From NCBI RefSeq assembly GCF_000188035.1, contig NZ_AEUY02000001.1, forward strand, positions 1 to 32,292: DNA of 32,292 nt. The letters run 5' to 3'. The position numbers were made by a program, and so were the translations under genes. Of the stretch, positions 1 to 6,441 are shown one piece after another. This DNA is from Streptococcus pseudoporcinus LQ 940-04 (GTDB lineage: Bacteria > Bacillota > Bacilli > Lactobacillales > Streptococcaceae). The notes under the pieces were generated by a model that did no database searches, was not told the origin of the DNA, and saw only the letters and a list, made by a program, of their open reading frames with translations. Numbering within the stretch: position 1 is the stretch's first letter; every line of letters begins with the position of its first letter.

Positions 1-292
1 TTAAAAGCTTCGTCTTTTGTATCGGAACAATCCATAATGCTTTAAAAGTGTCATTTTCATACTCCATAGACACAATCATTGTGGAAAATATTCCTAATAT
101 AATTGGTAAAATCAGCCATAAATTATAACTAAAGATTGTCCATTTGAAATATTTCATTGCATTGTCTGAAAGGTCTATATTCCCAAAGTATATAGTGGCA
201 AGCAATGGCATTAAGAGTGTTGCCAGAAACATCATCCAAACAATCTTTTTCCTTTTCAATTTAAGAAACTCTACTTTAACTAAATTAAGCAA
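1..292 (-). CDS. ABC-2 type transporter permease, partial (cut by left edge)
   Basis: This is the N-terminal 97 codons of a membrane permease, third gene of an ABC exporter operon. I chose the TTG start at 292 because GGAGGAGAGG lies just upstream and the reading frame from there is open to the edge. The start overlaps the end of the ATPase gene by 8 bases, a sign of translational coupling. The visible protein begins MLNLVKVEFLKLKRKKIVW, a basic cytoplasmic stretch typical of ABC-2 permeases, followed by a hydrophobic segment (about residues 18-35) and a second one around 55-75. The stretch after it (YENDTFKALW) resembles the E-N-x-T-x-K motif also seen in the first permease (RKNDTLKNVL). It would pair with the 1223-1990 permease and the ATPase to export or expel a peptide-like substrate. 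Family assignment is secure; the substrate is not visible. Confidence 0.85.
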   Translation of the reverse strand, partial: MLNLVKVEFLKLKRKKIVWMMFLATLLMPLLATIYFGNIDLSDNAMKYFKWTIFSYNLWLILPIILGIFSTMIVSMEYENDTFKALWIVPIQKTKLL

Positions 293-1208
293 TTCCCTCT
301 CCTCCGGTTATCTTCTTGAAGTAATCTTCCAAAGAATCATTACAGGTTTGTGATGAAGCCACCGATATTCCATTCATAACTAATGACTTATTAATTTTTG
401 CCATATCTAATCCGTAACTATATATCTTTACATGATTATTATCTTCAACAGAATAGTTGGTTATTCCGAACTCTTTTTCCAACACAATAGTCGTCTTTGA
501 TACATCAGACACTTCCAACATAATATACTTTCTATTTTTTTTATTTAATTCTTCCATGCTGCTTTCTTCTAAAAGAACCCCTTTATCTATAATGCCAACT
601 GTATCAGCGAGAAGTGTTATTTCAGATAAAATATGACTGGAGATTAAAATTGTCTTTCCTTTTTTTATACTTAAATCTTTTATAAAATTTCTAACTTCCG
701 CTATTCCAATGGGATCTAAGCCATTTGTCGGTTCATCTAAAATTAAAACCTCTGGATCATGTAAAATTGCATTAGCAATCCCAAGTCTCTGCTTCATTCC
801 TAAAGAGTAATTTCCGAATAGTTTCTTATCTTTATGTGGTAAGCCAACTACTTCTAAAGCATTTTTTACCGCATCAGGGAAAGCCGTTCCTCTAAGCAGT
901 GCAAATATTTCCAAATTCTCCGTCCCTGTAAGATTAGGATAAAATCCAGGTGTTTCAATAATCGCACCAATTCTTGGATAAATCTTTTTCTCATTACCTT
1001 TTATATTTTGGTTAAAAACACTTACTTCACCATTCGTAATATCAGTAAGTCCCAGTATCATCTTCATAATAGTGGTCTTTCCTGCTCCATTTCGTCCTAA
1101 TAGCCCGTATATAGAACCTTTTTCAATGTGTAAATTTACCGAATTTACAGCCTTTTGTTCTCCATACACTTTTGTTAAATTCTTTGTTTCAATAATATAG
1201 TTTTTCAT
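285..1208 (-). CDS. ABC transporter ATP-binding protein (antimicrobial-peptide exporter type)
   Basis: This 307-residue ATPase powers the exporter encoded with it. Walker A is GRNGAGKT (about residues 38-45), the signature is YSLGMKQR, Walker B is VLILDEPT and the H-loop is SSH. The C-terminal ~90 residues form the extra domain common in BcrA/LanF-type ATPases. I place the start at 1208 (MKNYIIETKNL), where AGGAGGAAAAAGAAA precedes the ATG. The longer open frame to 1301 runs back through the upstream permease gene and is not a credible N-terminus. It lies 14 bases after the first permease and overlaps the second one. From family knowledge such ATPases serve bacitracin, lantibiotic or other cationic peptide resistance or immunity. 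The adjacent two-component system fits that use, but the actual substrate is inference. Confidence 0.93.
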   Translation of the reverse strand: MKNYIIETKNLTKVYGEQKAVNSVNLHIEKGSIYGLLGRNGAGKTTIMKMILGLTDITNGEVSVFNQNIKGNEKKIYPRIGAIIETPGFYPNLTGTENLEIFALLRGTAFPDAVKNALEVVGLPHKDKKLFGNYSLGMKQRLGIANAILHDPEVLILDEPTNGLDPIGIAEVRNFIKDLSIKKGKTILISSHILSEITLLADTVGIIDKGVLLEESSMEELNKKNRKYIMLEVSDVSKTTIVLEKEFGITNYSVEDNNHVKIYSYGLDMAKINKSLVMNGISVASSQTCNDSLEDYFKKITGGEGIA

Positions 1209-1222
1209 TTTCTTTTTCCTCC

Positions 1223-1990
1223 TTAATAATTTTGTCTTTTCATAGATTTTATAGAGAACACAAAAAATAGTGTTCCAATTGTTAAAATATGTAACAAACA
1301 ACTAAACTGCGATACATTTAACGAATATCCACCTATACTGTTTTCTACCATTTCTTTGGCAGCCGATGATACATTTTGATAAACCCCTAATAAACTTGCA
1401 AGCGGATGTATATGAACTAATATCGAAGCTCCAAATATCCCCATTCCTAAATAAAGCAAGCACATAGAAATAGGTAAAACATAACTCTTAGAAAAAGTAG
1501 CAATATAAATTACCGGAAGCATTGCAATCGGAATTAATAAAGCTGCAAGCATATATAATATTGCTGCCTCTTTTAATGTAATTAAATTAAAATCTACGAA
1601 TCCGGCACTTAATACTGCACCCAAAACTGATGACATATATGTTAATACCATCAAAAATATAGTCAGTAATTCTATCAAAATAAATTTCGCAAAAAATACT
1701 TCAAATCTACTAACCGAAGTTATTAGTACATTCTTTAAAGTGTCATTCTTCCTTTCGTCAAAAAATAACATTGTAGAAATCATTCCAATTACGATTGGCA
1801 AGAACACAAAAGTTATATTCTTAAACGCTAAACAATATAAGTCTCCAAAACTATCCATGATAGGACTTTCTCTTGAAATTGAAAATGCTCTTTCAATTGC
1901 AAACAAATTCAAGATAACAGTTAGTATAATAATACCTATCAAAATTTTACTTCTCTTCCATTTTTTTATTTCAGCTTTTATCAAGAACAT
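1223..1990 (-). CDS. ABC-2 type transporter permease
   Basis: This 255-residue integral membrane protein has about six hydrophobic segments: around residues 17-32, 53-72, 98-125, 138-160, 167-195 and 230-248. The N-terminus (MFLIKAEIKKWKRSKILIG) has the basic cytoplasmic lead-in of ABC-2 permeases. The ATG at 1990 is preceded by AAGGAGGTGCGAT, a strong ribosome-binding site. It is the first gene of the exporter operon and is transcribed from a promoter between it and the terminator that ends the sensor-kinase operon. That promoter carries four 11-bp-spaced repeats, so the gene is probably controlled by the response regulator at 3022-3720. It likely forms the membrane channel with the partial second permease at the left edge. 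Confidence 0.9.
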   Translation of the reverse strand: MFLIKAEIKKWKRSKILIGIIILTVILNLFAIERAFSISRESPIMDSFGDLYCLAFKNITFVFLPIVIGMISTMLFFDERKNDTLKNVLITSVSRFEVFFAKFILIELLTIFLMVLTYMSSVLGAVLSAGFVDFNLITLKEAAILYMLAALLIPIAMLPVIYIATFSKSYVLPISMCLLYLGMGIFGASILVHIHPLASLLGVYQNVSSAAKEMVENSIGGYSLNVSQFSCLLHILTIGTLFFVFSIKSMKRQNY

Positions 1991-2012
1991 ATCGCACCTC
2001 CTTACAATAAAT

Positions 2013-2066
2013 ATTATAAATGATTAACCTTGCCATAATCTTGCGACACCCTTGTTTTTATCTTGT
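2013..2066 (-). promoter_or_regulatory. Exporter promoter with four 11-bp-spaced direct repeats (probable response-regulator site)
   Basis: On the minus strand the pentamer RCAAG (CTTGY on the plus strand, starting at 2029, 2040, 2051 and 2062) repeats four times with an exact 11-bp period. A perfect TATAAT -10 box lies at 2013-2018 and there is no good -35 box, so an activator bound at the repeats would sit where the -35 should be. OmpR-family regulators of lantibiotic systems are known to bind such arrays (SpaR pentamers with 6-bp spacing; NisR TCT-N8-TCT). The site lies between the kinase-operon terminator and the first exporter gene. The pattern is seen directly; binding by the neighbouring regulator is inference. 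Confidence 0.75.
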
Positions 2067-2070
2067 TTCA

Positions 2071-2097
2071 ATAAAAAAAGCCCCAAAAGGGGCTTTC
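2071..2097 (-). terminator. Rho-independent terminator after the histidine kinase gene
   Basis: On the minus strand AAAGCCCC pairs with GGGGCTTT around a 4-base loop (stem 2077-2084 with 2089-2096), followed by a run of Ts. It begins 14 bases after the kinase stop codon. It separates the regulator operon from the exporter operon. Confidence 0.92.
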
Positions 2098-2109
2098 TAA
2101 ATCAGCTAC

Positions 2110-3018
2110 TTACATTGCAAACTCCACAGTAAAGACAGTTTTTATGTTAGGTATACTACTTACCCTTATTTTGGCATTATTCACTCTTAACAATTCTTTA
2201 GCAATTGATAAGCCAAGTCCCGATCCTTTTGTTAATCTTGAACTATCTGCCTGATACATCCTATCAAATATATATGGTAAGTCCTTTTCACTTATACCAT
2301 TTCCATTATCTAAAATCATCAAAGTAGCTTTTGTATCCGATTCTTCTAATTTCAAGTGTACTCTATCACAATTACTGTGAATAATAATATTGTTTATAAT
2401 ATTGTTTAAGCTCCTAAAATAGGCATTTTCATCTATCTTTATATAGAATTCCTGTTCCGGAATTTCAATTTCATAACTTATATGTTTTTCTTCAAAAATA
2501 GGAATCCAGTCGCTTATCACATTTCTTGTTAATTCATTCAGGTCTTTATCTACAAAAGAAAACTTCCATTCTCCTGAATCCAACTTTACCCAATCAAAGA
2601 GTTTTTCTACAAAATCCTTCAAGTAATGTGCCTTACTTAAAGAAATTTTTATATAATCTTCCTTCTCATCTCCCGTAACAATTCCATCTTGCACTGCTTC
2701 CAAATACCCGACCATAGATGCTAAAGGAGTTTTCACATCATGAGACAAACTTGTCATAAGCGATTTATACGCCTGTTCTGACTGCTTTTGTTCTATTAGC
2801 TTGTTCTGACTTTGTAGAGTTATCTCATTTATATCATGACAGATCTTTTCTGTAGTTTCATTTTTCTTAATTAAAATTCTGCGATTGTAATCACCATTTT
2901 TTATATCAACGAGTACTTCCTGAATACTGTTTATTTCTTTTTTTATGTTGGTAATTTTTTTTAACAAACAAAAAATTACAAATATCAATAATAAGATTAT
3001 GATGATTTTTACATCCAT
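2110..3018 (-). CDS. Sensor histidine kinase (two-component system)
   Basis: This 302-residue membrane-anchored kinase would phosphorylate the response regulator encoded just upstream. It has a single clear hydrophobic segment (residues 5-20), a short HAMP-like linker, the H-box SLSHDVKTPL with the phospho-accepting His near residue 93, an N-box NNIINNIIIHS, G1 box DNGNGIS, and G2 box GSGLGLSIAKELL. There is almost no extracytoplasmic part, so it cannot bind a ligand outside by a classical sensor domain. Kinases of peptide-antibiotic systems often sense through the membrane or through their ABC partner. The gene starts 3 bases after the regulator gene and ends at a strong terminator. Function as a kinase is secure; the stimulus is unknown. 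Confidence 0.93.
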   Translation of the reverse strand: MDVKIIIILLLIFVIFCLLKKITNIKKEINSIQEVLVDIKNGDYNRRILIKKNETTEKICHDINEITLQSQNKLIEQKQSEQAYKSLMTSLSHDVKTPLASMVGYLEAVQDGIVTGDEKEDYIKISLSKAHYLKDFVEKLFDWVKLDSGEWKFSFVDKDLNELTRNVISDWIPIFEEKHISYEIEIPEQEFYIKIDENAYFRSLNNIINNIIIHSNCDRVHLKLEESDTKATLMILDNGNGISEKDLPYIFDRMYQADSSRLTKGSGLGLSIAKELLRVNNAKIRVSSIPNIKTVFTVEFAM

Positions 3019-3021
3019 ATA

Positions 3022-3720
3022 TCATACCCCCTTACTAAAACGATAACCCACGCCCCTAACTGTCAAAATATAAGTTGGTTCTTCAGGGTTAGGCTCTATT
3101 TTTTTTCGAAGCTTACTGATAAAAGACATGATATTACTATCATCAAAAAGATAATCTTCTTCCCAAACATTCGTATATATTTGTTTTTTTGTAAAAATCC
3201 TCCCTTTATTAGACGCAAGAAAATACAATAAATCAAATTCTTTATTTGTTAATTCTATGTTATTATCACTTATTTTTACAATTCTATTTTCCTTATCTAT
3301 TTGCATACCATCTATTGTGAGTATATCAGACTGGTCTGTGCTTTTCTGATTGAAATCTATATATCTACGAACCATAGCTTCAACTCTTGCCTTAAGTTCA
3401 TTTATATTAAATGGCTTTGTCAAATAGTCATCAGCACCTCGTTTAAGTCCATAAATTTTTGAATCATCATCAGACTTCGCAGTCAGCATTAAAACCGGAA
3501 TAGTGCATTCTTCCCTTATCATCTCCAGAACTTGAAACCCATCAAAATCAGGAAGCATAATATCTAATAAAATCAGACACAAATTATTTGCATTTCGTAT
3601 TTTCTTATATCCGTCTAATCCATTATTGGCAATATCAACAGAATATCCATCAGTACTTAAACACTTTTTAATTAAATTACATAATGTTATATCATCATCT
3701 ATAATTATTATCTCTCTCAT
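3022..3720 (-). CDS. OmpR/PhoB-family response regulator
   Basis: This 232-residue transcription factor has a receiver domain (about 1-118) and a winged-helix DNA-binding domain (about 135-230). Visible receiver residues are the acidic cluster DDD at 8-10, the phosphorylated Asp at about 53 in LLDIMLPD, Thr 80 and Lys 102 in YLTKPF. The C-terminal domain has the family pattern LTNKEFDLLYFLASN ... RGVGYRF. It lies between a small Cro-like regulator and the kinase and is cotranscribed with them. The four tandem repeats upstream of the exporter operon are the obvious candidate target. Its role in turning on the exporter is inferred from gene order and that site. Confidence 0.95.
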   Translation of the reverse strand: MREIIIIDDDITLCNLIKKCLSTDGYSVDIANNGLDGYKKIRNANNLCLILLDIMLPDFDGFQVLEMIREECTIPVLMLTAKSDDDSKIYGLKRGADDYLTKPFNINELKARVEAMVRRYIDFNQKSTDQSDILTIDGMQIDKENRIVKISDNNIELTNKEFDLLYFLASNKGRIFTKKQIYTNVWEEDYLFDDSNIMSFISKLRKKIEPNPEEPTYILTVRGVGYRFSKGV

Positions 3721-3740
3721 ATCTCATAACTCCATACTTC

Positions 3741-3953
3741 TTATTCAATATAATTATCATCAAAGGAAAATACATCATTCGGTGTACAATCTAAAGACTT
3801 ACATATTTTTTCTAAGTTTTTAAGTGTTATAGGCTTATTTTTTCCCATCTGTGCCATAACATTAGTGGTAATCCCTGCCATAACTATTACATCTGTTTTC
3901 TTCAAACTTTTCTTCGCCAATAGTATCCATAATGGTTTATAATTCAATGCCAT
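3741..3953 (-). CDS. Cro/C1-type helix-turn-helix regulator (70 aa)
   Basis: This 70-residue protein is a minimal XRE-type DNA-binding domain: helix-turn-helix around residues 19-40 (DVIVMAGITTNVMAQMGKNK) and the tail LEKICKSLDCTPNDVFSF typical of the family. The ATG at 3953 follows GAGGATTAGT. It is the first gene of an operon with the response regulator and kinase (20 bases to the regulator). A consensus promoter lies directly upstream. It may repress its own operon; no clear palindrome overlapping the promoter was found, so the target is unknown. Small regulators of this subtype are common cargo in Gram-positive mobile elements. Confidence 0.9.
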   Translation of the reverse strand: MALNYKPLWILLAKKSLKKTDVIVMAGITTNVMAQMGKNKPITLKNLEKICKSLDCTPNDVFSFDDNYIE

Positions 3954-3989
3954 ACTAATCCTCTTTTCTTTGTAACGATTTTCGGAGTA

Positions 3990-4018
3990 ATTATATCACT
4001 TTTATTGATTATATTCAA
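3990..4018 (-). promoter_or_regulatory. Promoter of the regulator/two-component operon
   Basis: On the minus strand TTGAAT (4013-4018) and a perfect TATAAT (3990-3995) are separated by exactly 17 bases. The first start codon follows about 35 bases downstream. The region from 3954 to 4276 has no gene and holds this promoter plus three hairpins listed separately. Confidence 0.8.
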
Positions 4019-4093
4019 TTTTTATTTGATTTTTAAAAGATTGTTTACAACCATTTTTTACATTTTGTCTTTATACAGACTTCATAAACTGAA

Positions 4094-4127
4094 CAAAAAA
4101 AGAATACCCTTATGCGAGAGTATTCTT
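4094..4127 (-). terminator. Terminator hairpin, minus strand
   Basis: AAGAATAC (4100-4107 on the plus strand) pairs with GTATTCTT (4120-4127) around a 12-base loop. On the minus strand the hairpin is followed by a run of seven Ts. It is a second barrier to transcription from the DNA-processing operon into the regulator operon. A-tracts on the other side could make it bidirectional. Confidence 0.7.
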
Positions 4128-4195
4128 CCTCAAAAAAACAATGGACGATCTTTACAGGATACGAAAAAACTAGGAATTTATATGGGCAAGGATAT

Positions 4196-4223
4196 GGAGA
4201 GATAGTGTTCTCTCCTCTTTTTT
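4196..4223 (+). terminator. Possible plus-strand terminator hairpin
   Basis: GGAGAGA (4196-4202) pairs with TCTCTCC (4209-4215) around TAGTGT, followed by TCTTTTTT on the plus strand. No plus-strand gene is recognised nearby, so it may block antisense transcription entering the operon from the left, or be a leftover of an earlier arrangement. Confidence 0.5.
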
Positions 4224-4230
4224 CCTCCAA

Positions 4231-4269
4231 ACAAAAAAAGAGTCGGTGCAGTACTAAGACCACACCGAC
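4231..4269 (-). terminator. Rho-independent terminator after the SSB-like gene
   Basis: On the minus strand GTCGGTG (4269-4263) pairs with CACCGAC (4248-4242) around a 14-base loop, followed by CTTTTTTTG. It starts 7 bases past the stop codon of the gene at 4277-4936 and probably ends the long DNA-processing transcript. Confidence 0.85.
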
Positions 4270-4276
4270 CATAAGT

Positions 4277-4936
4277 TTATCTTTCAGCTTCTTTTGATGT
4301 TTCTTTCTTTTCTTTAGGCTTTCCCTTATCTTCAGTCTGATATTTTTTGATTTCTCCAAGCACAGACTCTTTCTTTTTTTCTTGTCCTTTCATTTGTTCT
4401 TTTGCTTTTAAAAGCTTATAAGACAAAATACGGACATTCTTATGTTCCTTTCCGTTGTTGTCAATGCTTGTTTTTACTTGACCAAATATTTTAACAAAAT
4501 CTCCTTGTTTTAAGTTCTCTAAATCTTTTGTCTTATCTCCATAGGCTGAACAATTAGTATAAACTTTATTTCCATCGTCATCTTTTGAAACAATTGAAAA
4601 ATTACTTACTTTAAACTTTTCTCCATTTGCATTTTCTCTTTCAAGATTTTCTACTTTGCCTGCTATATTACCGACAAGATTTATAAGATCATCTTTTTCT
4701 TCAATATCACTGACATTTTCAACAATCTTACCTTGTTCTTTCATATCATCAATCATATAGTCAAAGTCATCATTTAATAGACCTGTTGTGTCTTTGATCA
4801 TATATAAAACATAGACTTCTTCAAGTGCCTTTTCATCAGTAACGCCTTTTTCTATGCTCACAAGTGCTTTTATAAAATCCTTGTAGTTATCATTCATCAT
4901 TTCTTCTAAGTTTTCTCTAATATCTTTGTATTCCAT
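4277..4936 (-). CDS. SSB-like OB-fold protein with N-terminal extension
   Basis: This 219-residue protein has an N-terminal ~85-residue helical acidic region (several EE/DD pairs, YKDFIKALVSIEKGVTDEKA), a central OB-fold-like part (about 88-180), and a charged tail rich in K and E. The central part shares the pattern YTNCSAYGDK ... GDFVKIFGQVK with the small SSB at 28736-29047 (YTNCSVYGQK ... GDLIHVFGYFK), so the two are paralogues. The tail contains KESVLGEIKKY, which is also found near the end of the giant helicase upstream (KPSILGQISKF). It probably binds single-stranded transfer DNA or helps the helicase. AAGGAGGAAACT precedes the ATG. The N-terminal region is not recognised. Confidence 0.75.
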   Translation of the reverse strand: MEYKDIRENLEEMMNDNYKDFIKALVSIEKGVTDEKALEEVYVLYMIKDTTGLLNDDFDYMIDDMKEQGKIVENVSDIEEKDDLINLVGNIAGKVENLERENANGEKFKVSNFSIVSKDDDGNKVYTNCSAYGDKTKDLENLKQGDFVKIFGQVKTSIDNNGKEHKNVRILSYKLLKAKEQMKGQEKKKESVLGEIKKYQTEDKGKPKEKKETSKEAER

Positions 4937-4979
4937 AGTTTCCTCCTTGTACTAAATAAGGAGAGCCTTTCGCCCTCCT

Positions 4980-6347
4980 CTATCTTTCTTGTCCTTTTTC
5001 ATTTTTTTCTTGGTTTTTATCTTTTTCTTCTTCCGCTTTAAATTTGGATATTTGTCCCAATATTGATGGTTTCTCTTCCCTTGCGTGTAGATTATCCTCT
5101 ACATCATAAGTTGATTCAAAGTAATCACTATCTTTAAAATCATTGTCATACCTATCTGGTATTCCATCATTGTCAAGATCTTTTGCTAGTGGATCATAGA
5201 AGTTTCCATCATCATCTATCTCTAGTCCTAGAGCTTGTTTTAAATCTTCTTCATCTACCGATACCAAATCATCAAAACTTGACATCTTTATGGCTTCAGT
5301 CATATCTTTAATAGCTTGTGAGTTAGATATATCTTCTTCTACAAAAGATTCTGTTCTAATAGCTACATTATCTACATATTGAGTCCATGTTTTTTCTTCC
5401 AAATTTACCTCATATTGAATCGTGTGCTTACCATCTGGCGTTTCTGTATAGGCAAGTCCTATATGGCTTAAATCAGGGTATAATTTGTCAAAGTCTTCAT
5501 AGCTATTAGATTCTGAGAACTCGTAATTAGAATAATCAACTATCGCCCTCTTTAAATCTTCTAATAATGGTGATTGGTTTTCTAATTCTTCTACTTCTCC
5601 CATATCTAAAAGTTTATTAATCTCAGCTAGTCTTAGTGTCTTATCCCTTAACTCATCTGCTTTTTCAAATGGTTTAGTTAATTCTACTTTGGCATTTTCT
5701 AAAGATTCTTTATAGTTTTCAAGGTTTTGATTCAACCTTTCAAGTCTTGCAGGCATTTTTTCAATTGCATTATCAAGCCTTGTTATATTACCATCAGTAG
5801 AGTTTGAAAACTCTCCGAAGTATTCTGCTTTTCCTAGAAGTTTAAAGGTGTGAGTATTAGTCATAAAGTTATATGAAACTTGTAAGTCTAAATTCCTATA
5901 TTTACCAATAACCTTGCTATCATTTATCTTTACCTTTTTTATTTCTTCTAATAGCTTATCTCCGGCTTCTTTCTTATCTAAAATTTTATTTGAGCCAAGA
6001 CTGATTGAAGTGAATTTGTTATCTCCTTCTCCTAATTTCTCAATACTTGCAATATCTTCTTTAACTGCTTTTATTTCCATTTCAGTTTTTAAAATACTTT
6101 GAGGATAAATTTTATTTACCTTATCTTCAAGCTTGTATTTATTAGACTTGTAGTTTGCTTCCAGCATTTTTAGTTTTGTAACTTCGTTATCTAAATCCAT
6201 CTTTTCTTTAATTAGAGGATTACCAGTAGCTAAAGCCTTAATTTCTGAATAAGATAGACTTGCTTCATCAACATCTTCTGCAACACGCACAGGCGTCTTG
6301 CTTGTCATAATTTGGGATATAAATTTCTGCTTATTTTCTATAGTCTG
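4980..6347 (-). CDS. Giant methylase/helicase protein, exon 2 (C-terminal 455 aa)
   Basis: This is the C-terminal part of the gene at 8689-14964, separated from it by the group II intron. The exon begins with CAG ACT ATA (Q-T-I-E-N-K-Q-K-F-I-S-Q-I) directly after the intron, in frame with the following ATG at 6308; this is the normal continuation of SNF2-like helicases of this family after the AYLW motif. The rest is long coiled-coil helices (about residues 30-120 and 180-240), then an acidic part with a calcium-loop-like DLDNDGIPDRYDND, and the tail KPSILGQISKF. The ATG at 6308 has no good ribosome-binding site, so the piece is probably translated only from spliced RNA. If the intron is not removed, this region would be lost from the protein. 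Confidence 0.88.
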   Translation of the reverse strand, partial: QTIENKQKFISQIMTSKTPVRVAEDVDEASLSYSEIKALATGNPLIKEKMDLDNEVTKLKMLEANYKSNKYKLEDKVNKIYPQSILKTEMEIKAVKEDIASIEKLGEGDNKFTSISLGSNKILDKKEAGDKLLEEIKKVKINDSKVIGKYRNLDLQVSYNFMTNTHTFKLLGKAEYFGEFSNSTDGNITRLDNAIEKMPARLERLNQNLENYKESLENAKVELTKPFEKADELRDKTLRLAEINKLLDMGEVEELENQSPLLEDLKRAIVDYSNYEFSESNSYEDFDKLYPDLSHIGLAYTETPDGKHTIQYEVNLEEKTWTQYVDNVAIRTESFVEEDISNSQAIKDMTEAIKMSSFDDLVSVDEEDLKQALGLEIDDDGNFYDPLAKDLDNDGIPDRYDNDFKDSDYFESTYDVEDNLHAREEKPSILGQISKFKAEEEKDKNQEKNEKGQER

Positions 6348-6422
6348 GTCGAGTAGGTCGGGGATATTACTATCCCTTTCCCCTCTAAGAACCGTGCATG
6401 AGAGTTTCCCCTCACACGGCTC
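6348..6422 (-). ncRNA. Group II intron domains V and VI
   Basis: Domain V is the 34-nt hairpin from GAGCCG to CGGTTC (6389-6422, minus strand) with a GAAA-type internal turn and AUGC bulge region, the catalytic core of the ribozyme. Domain VI follows (about 6349-6388): a purine-rich stem with GGGGAAAGGGATA on one side and ATATCCCCGACC on the other, which should hold the branch-point A. The intron ends at 6348. Confidence 0.88.
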
Positions 6423-6441
6423 AAGTTTTTATAAGCCCTAA

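Noticed and set aside
4045..4359. 104-residue open frame on the minus strand across the terminators
   Set aside because: It overlaps the end of the SSB-like gene and runs through hairpins that look like terminators; composition is not protein-like.
4980..6308. Treating the 442-codon frame as an independent gene
   Set aside because: The 13 codons before its ATG are the normal helicase continuation and join exactly to exon 1; there is no good ribosome-binding site at 6308.
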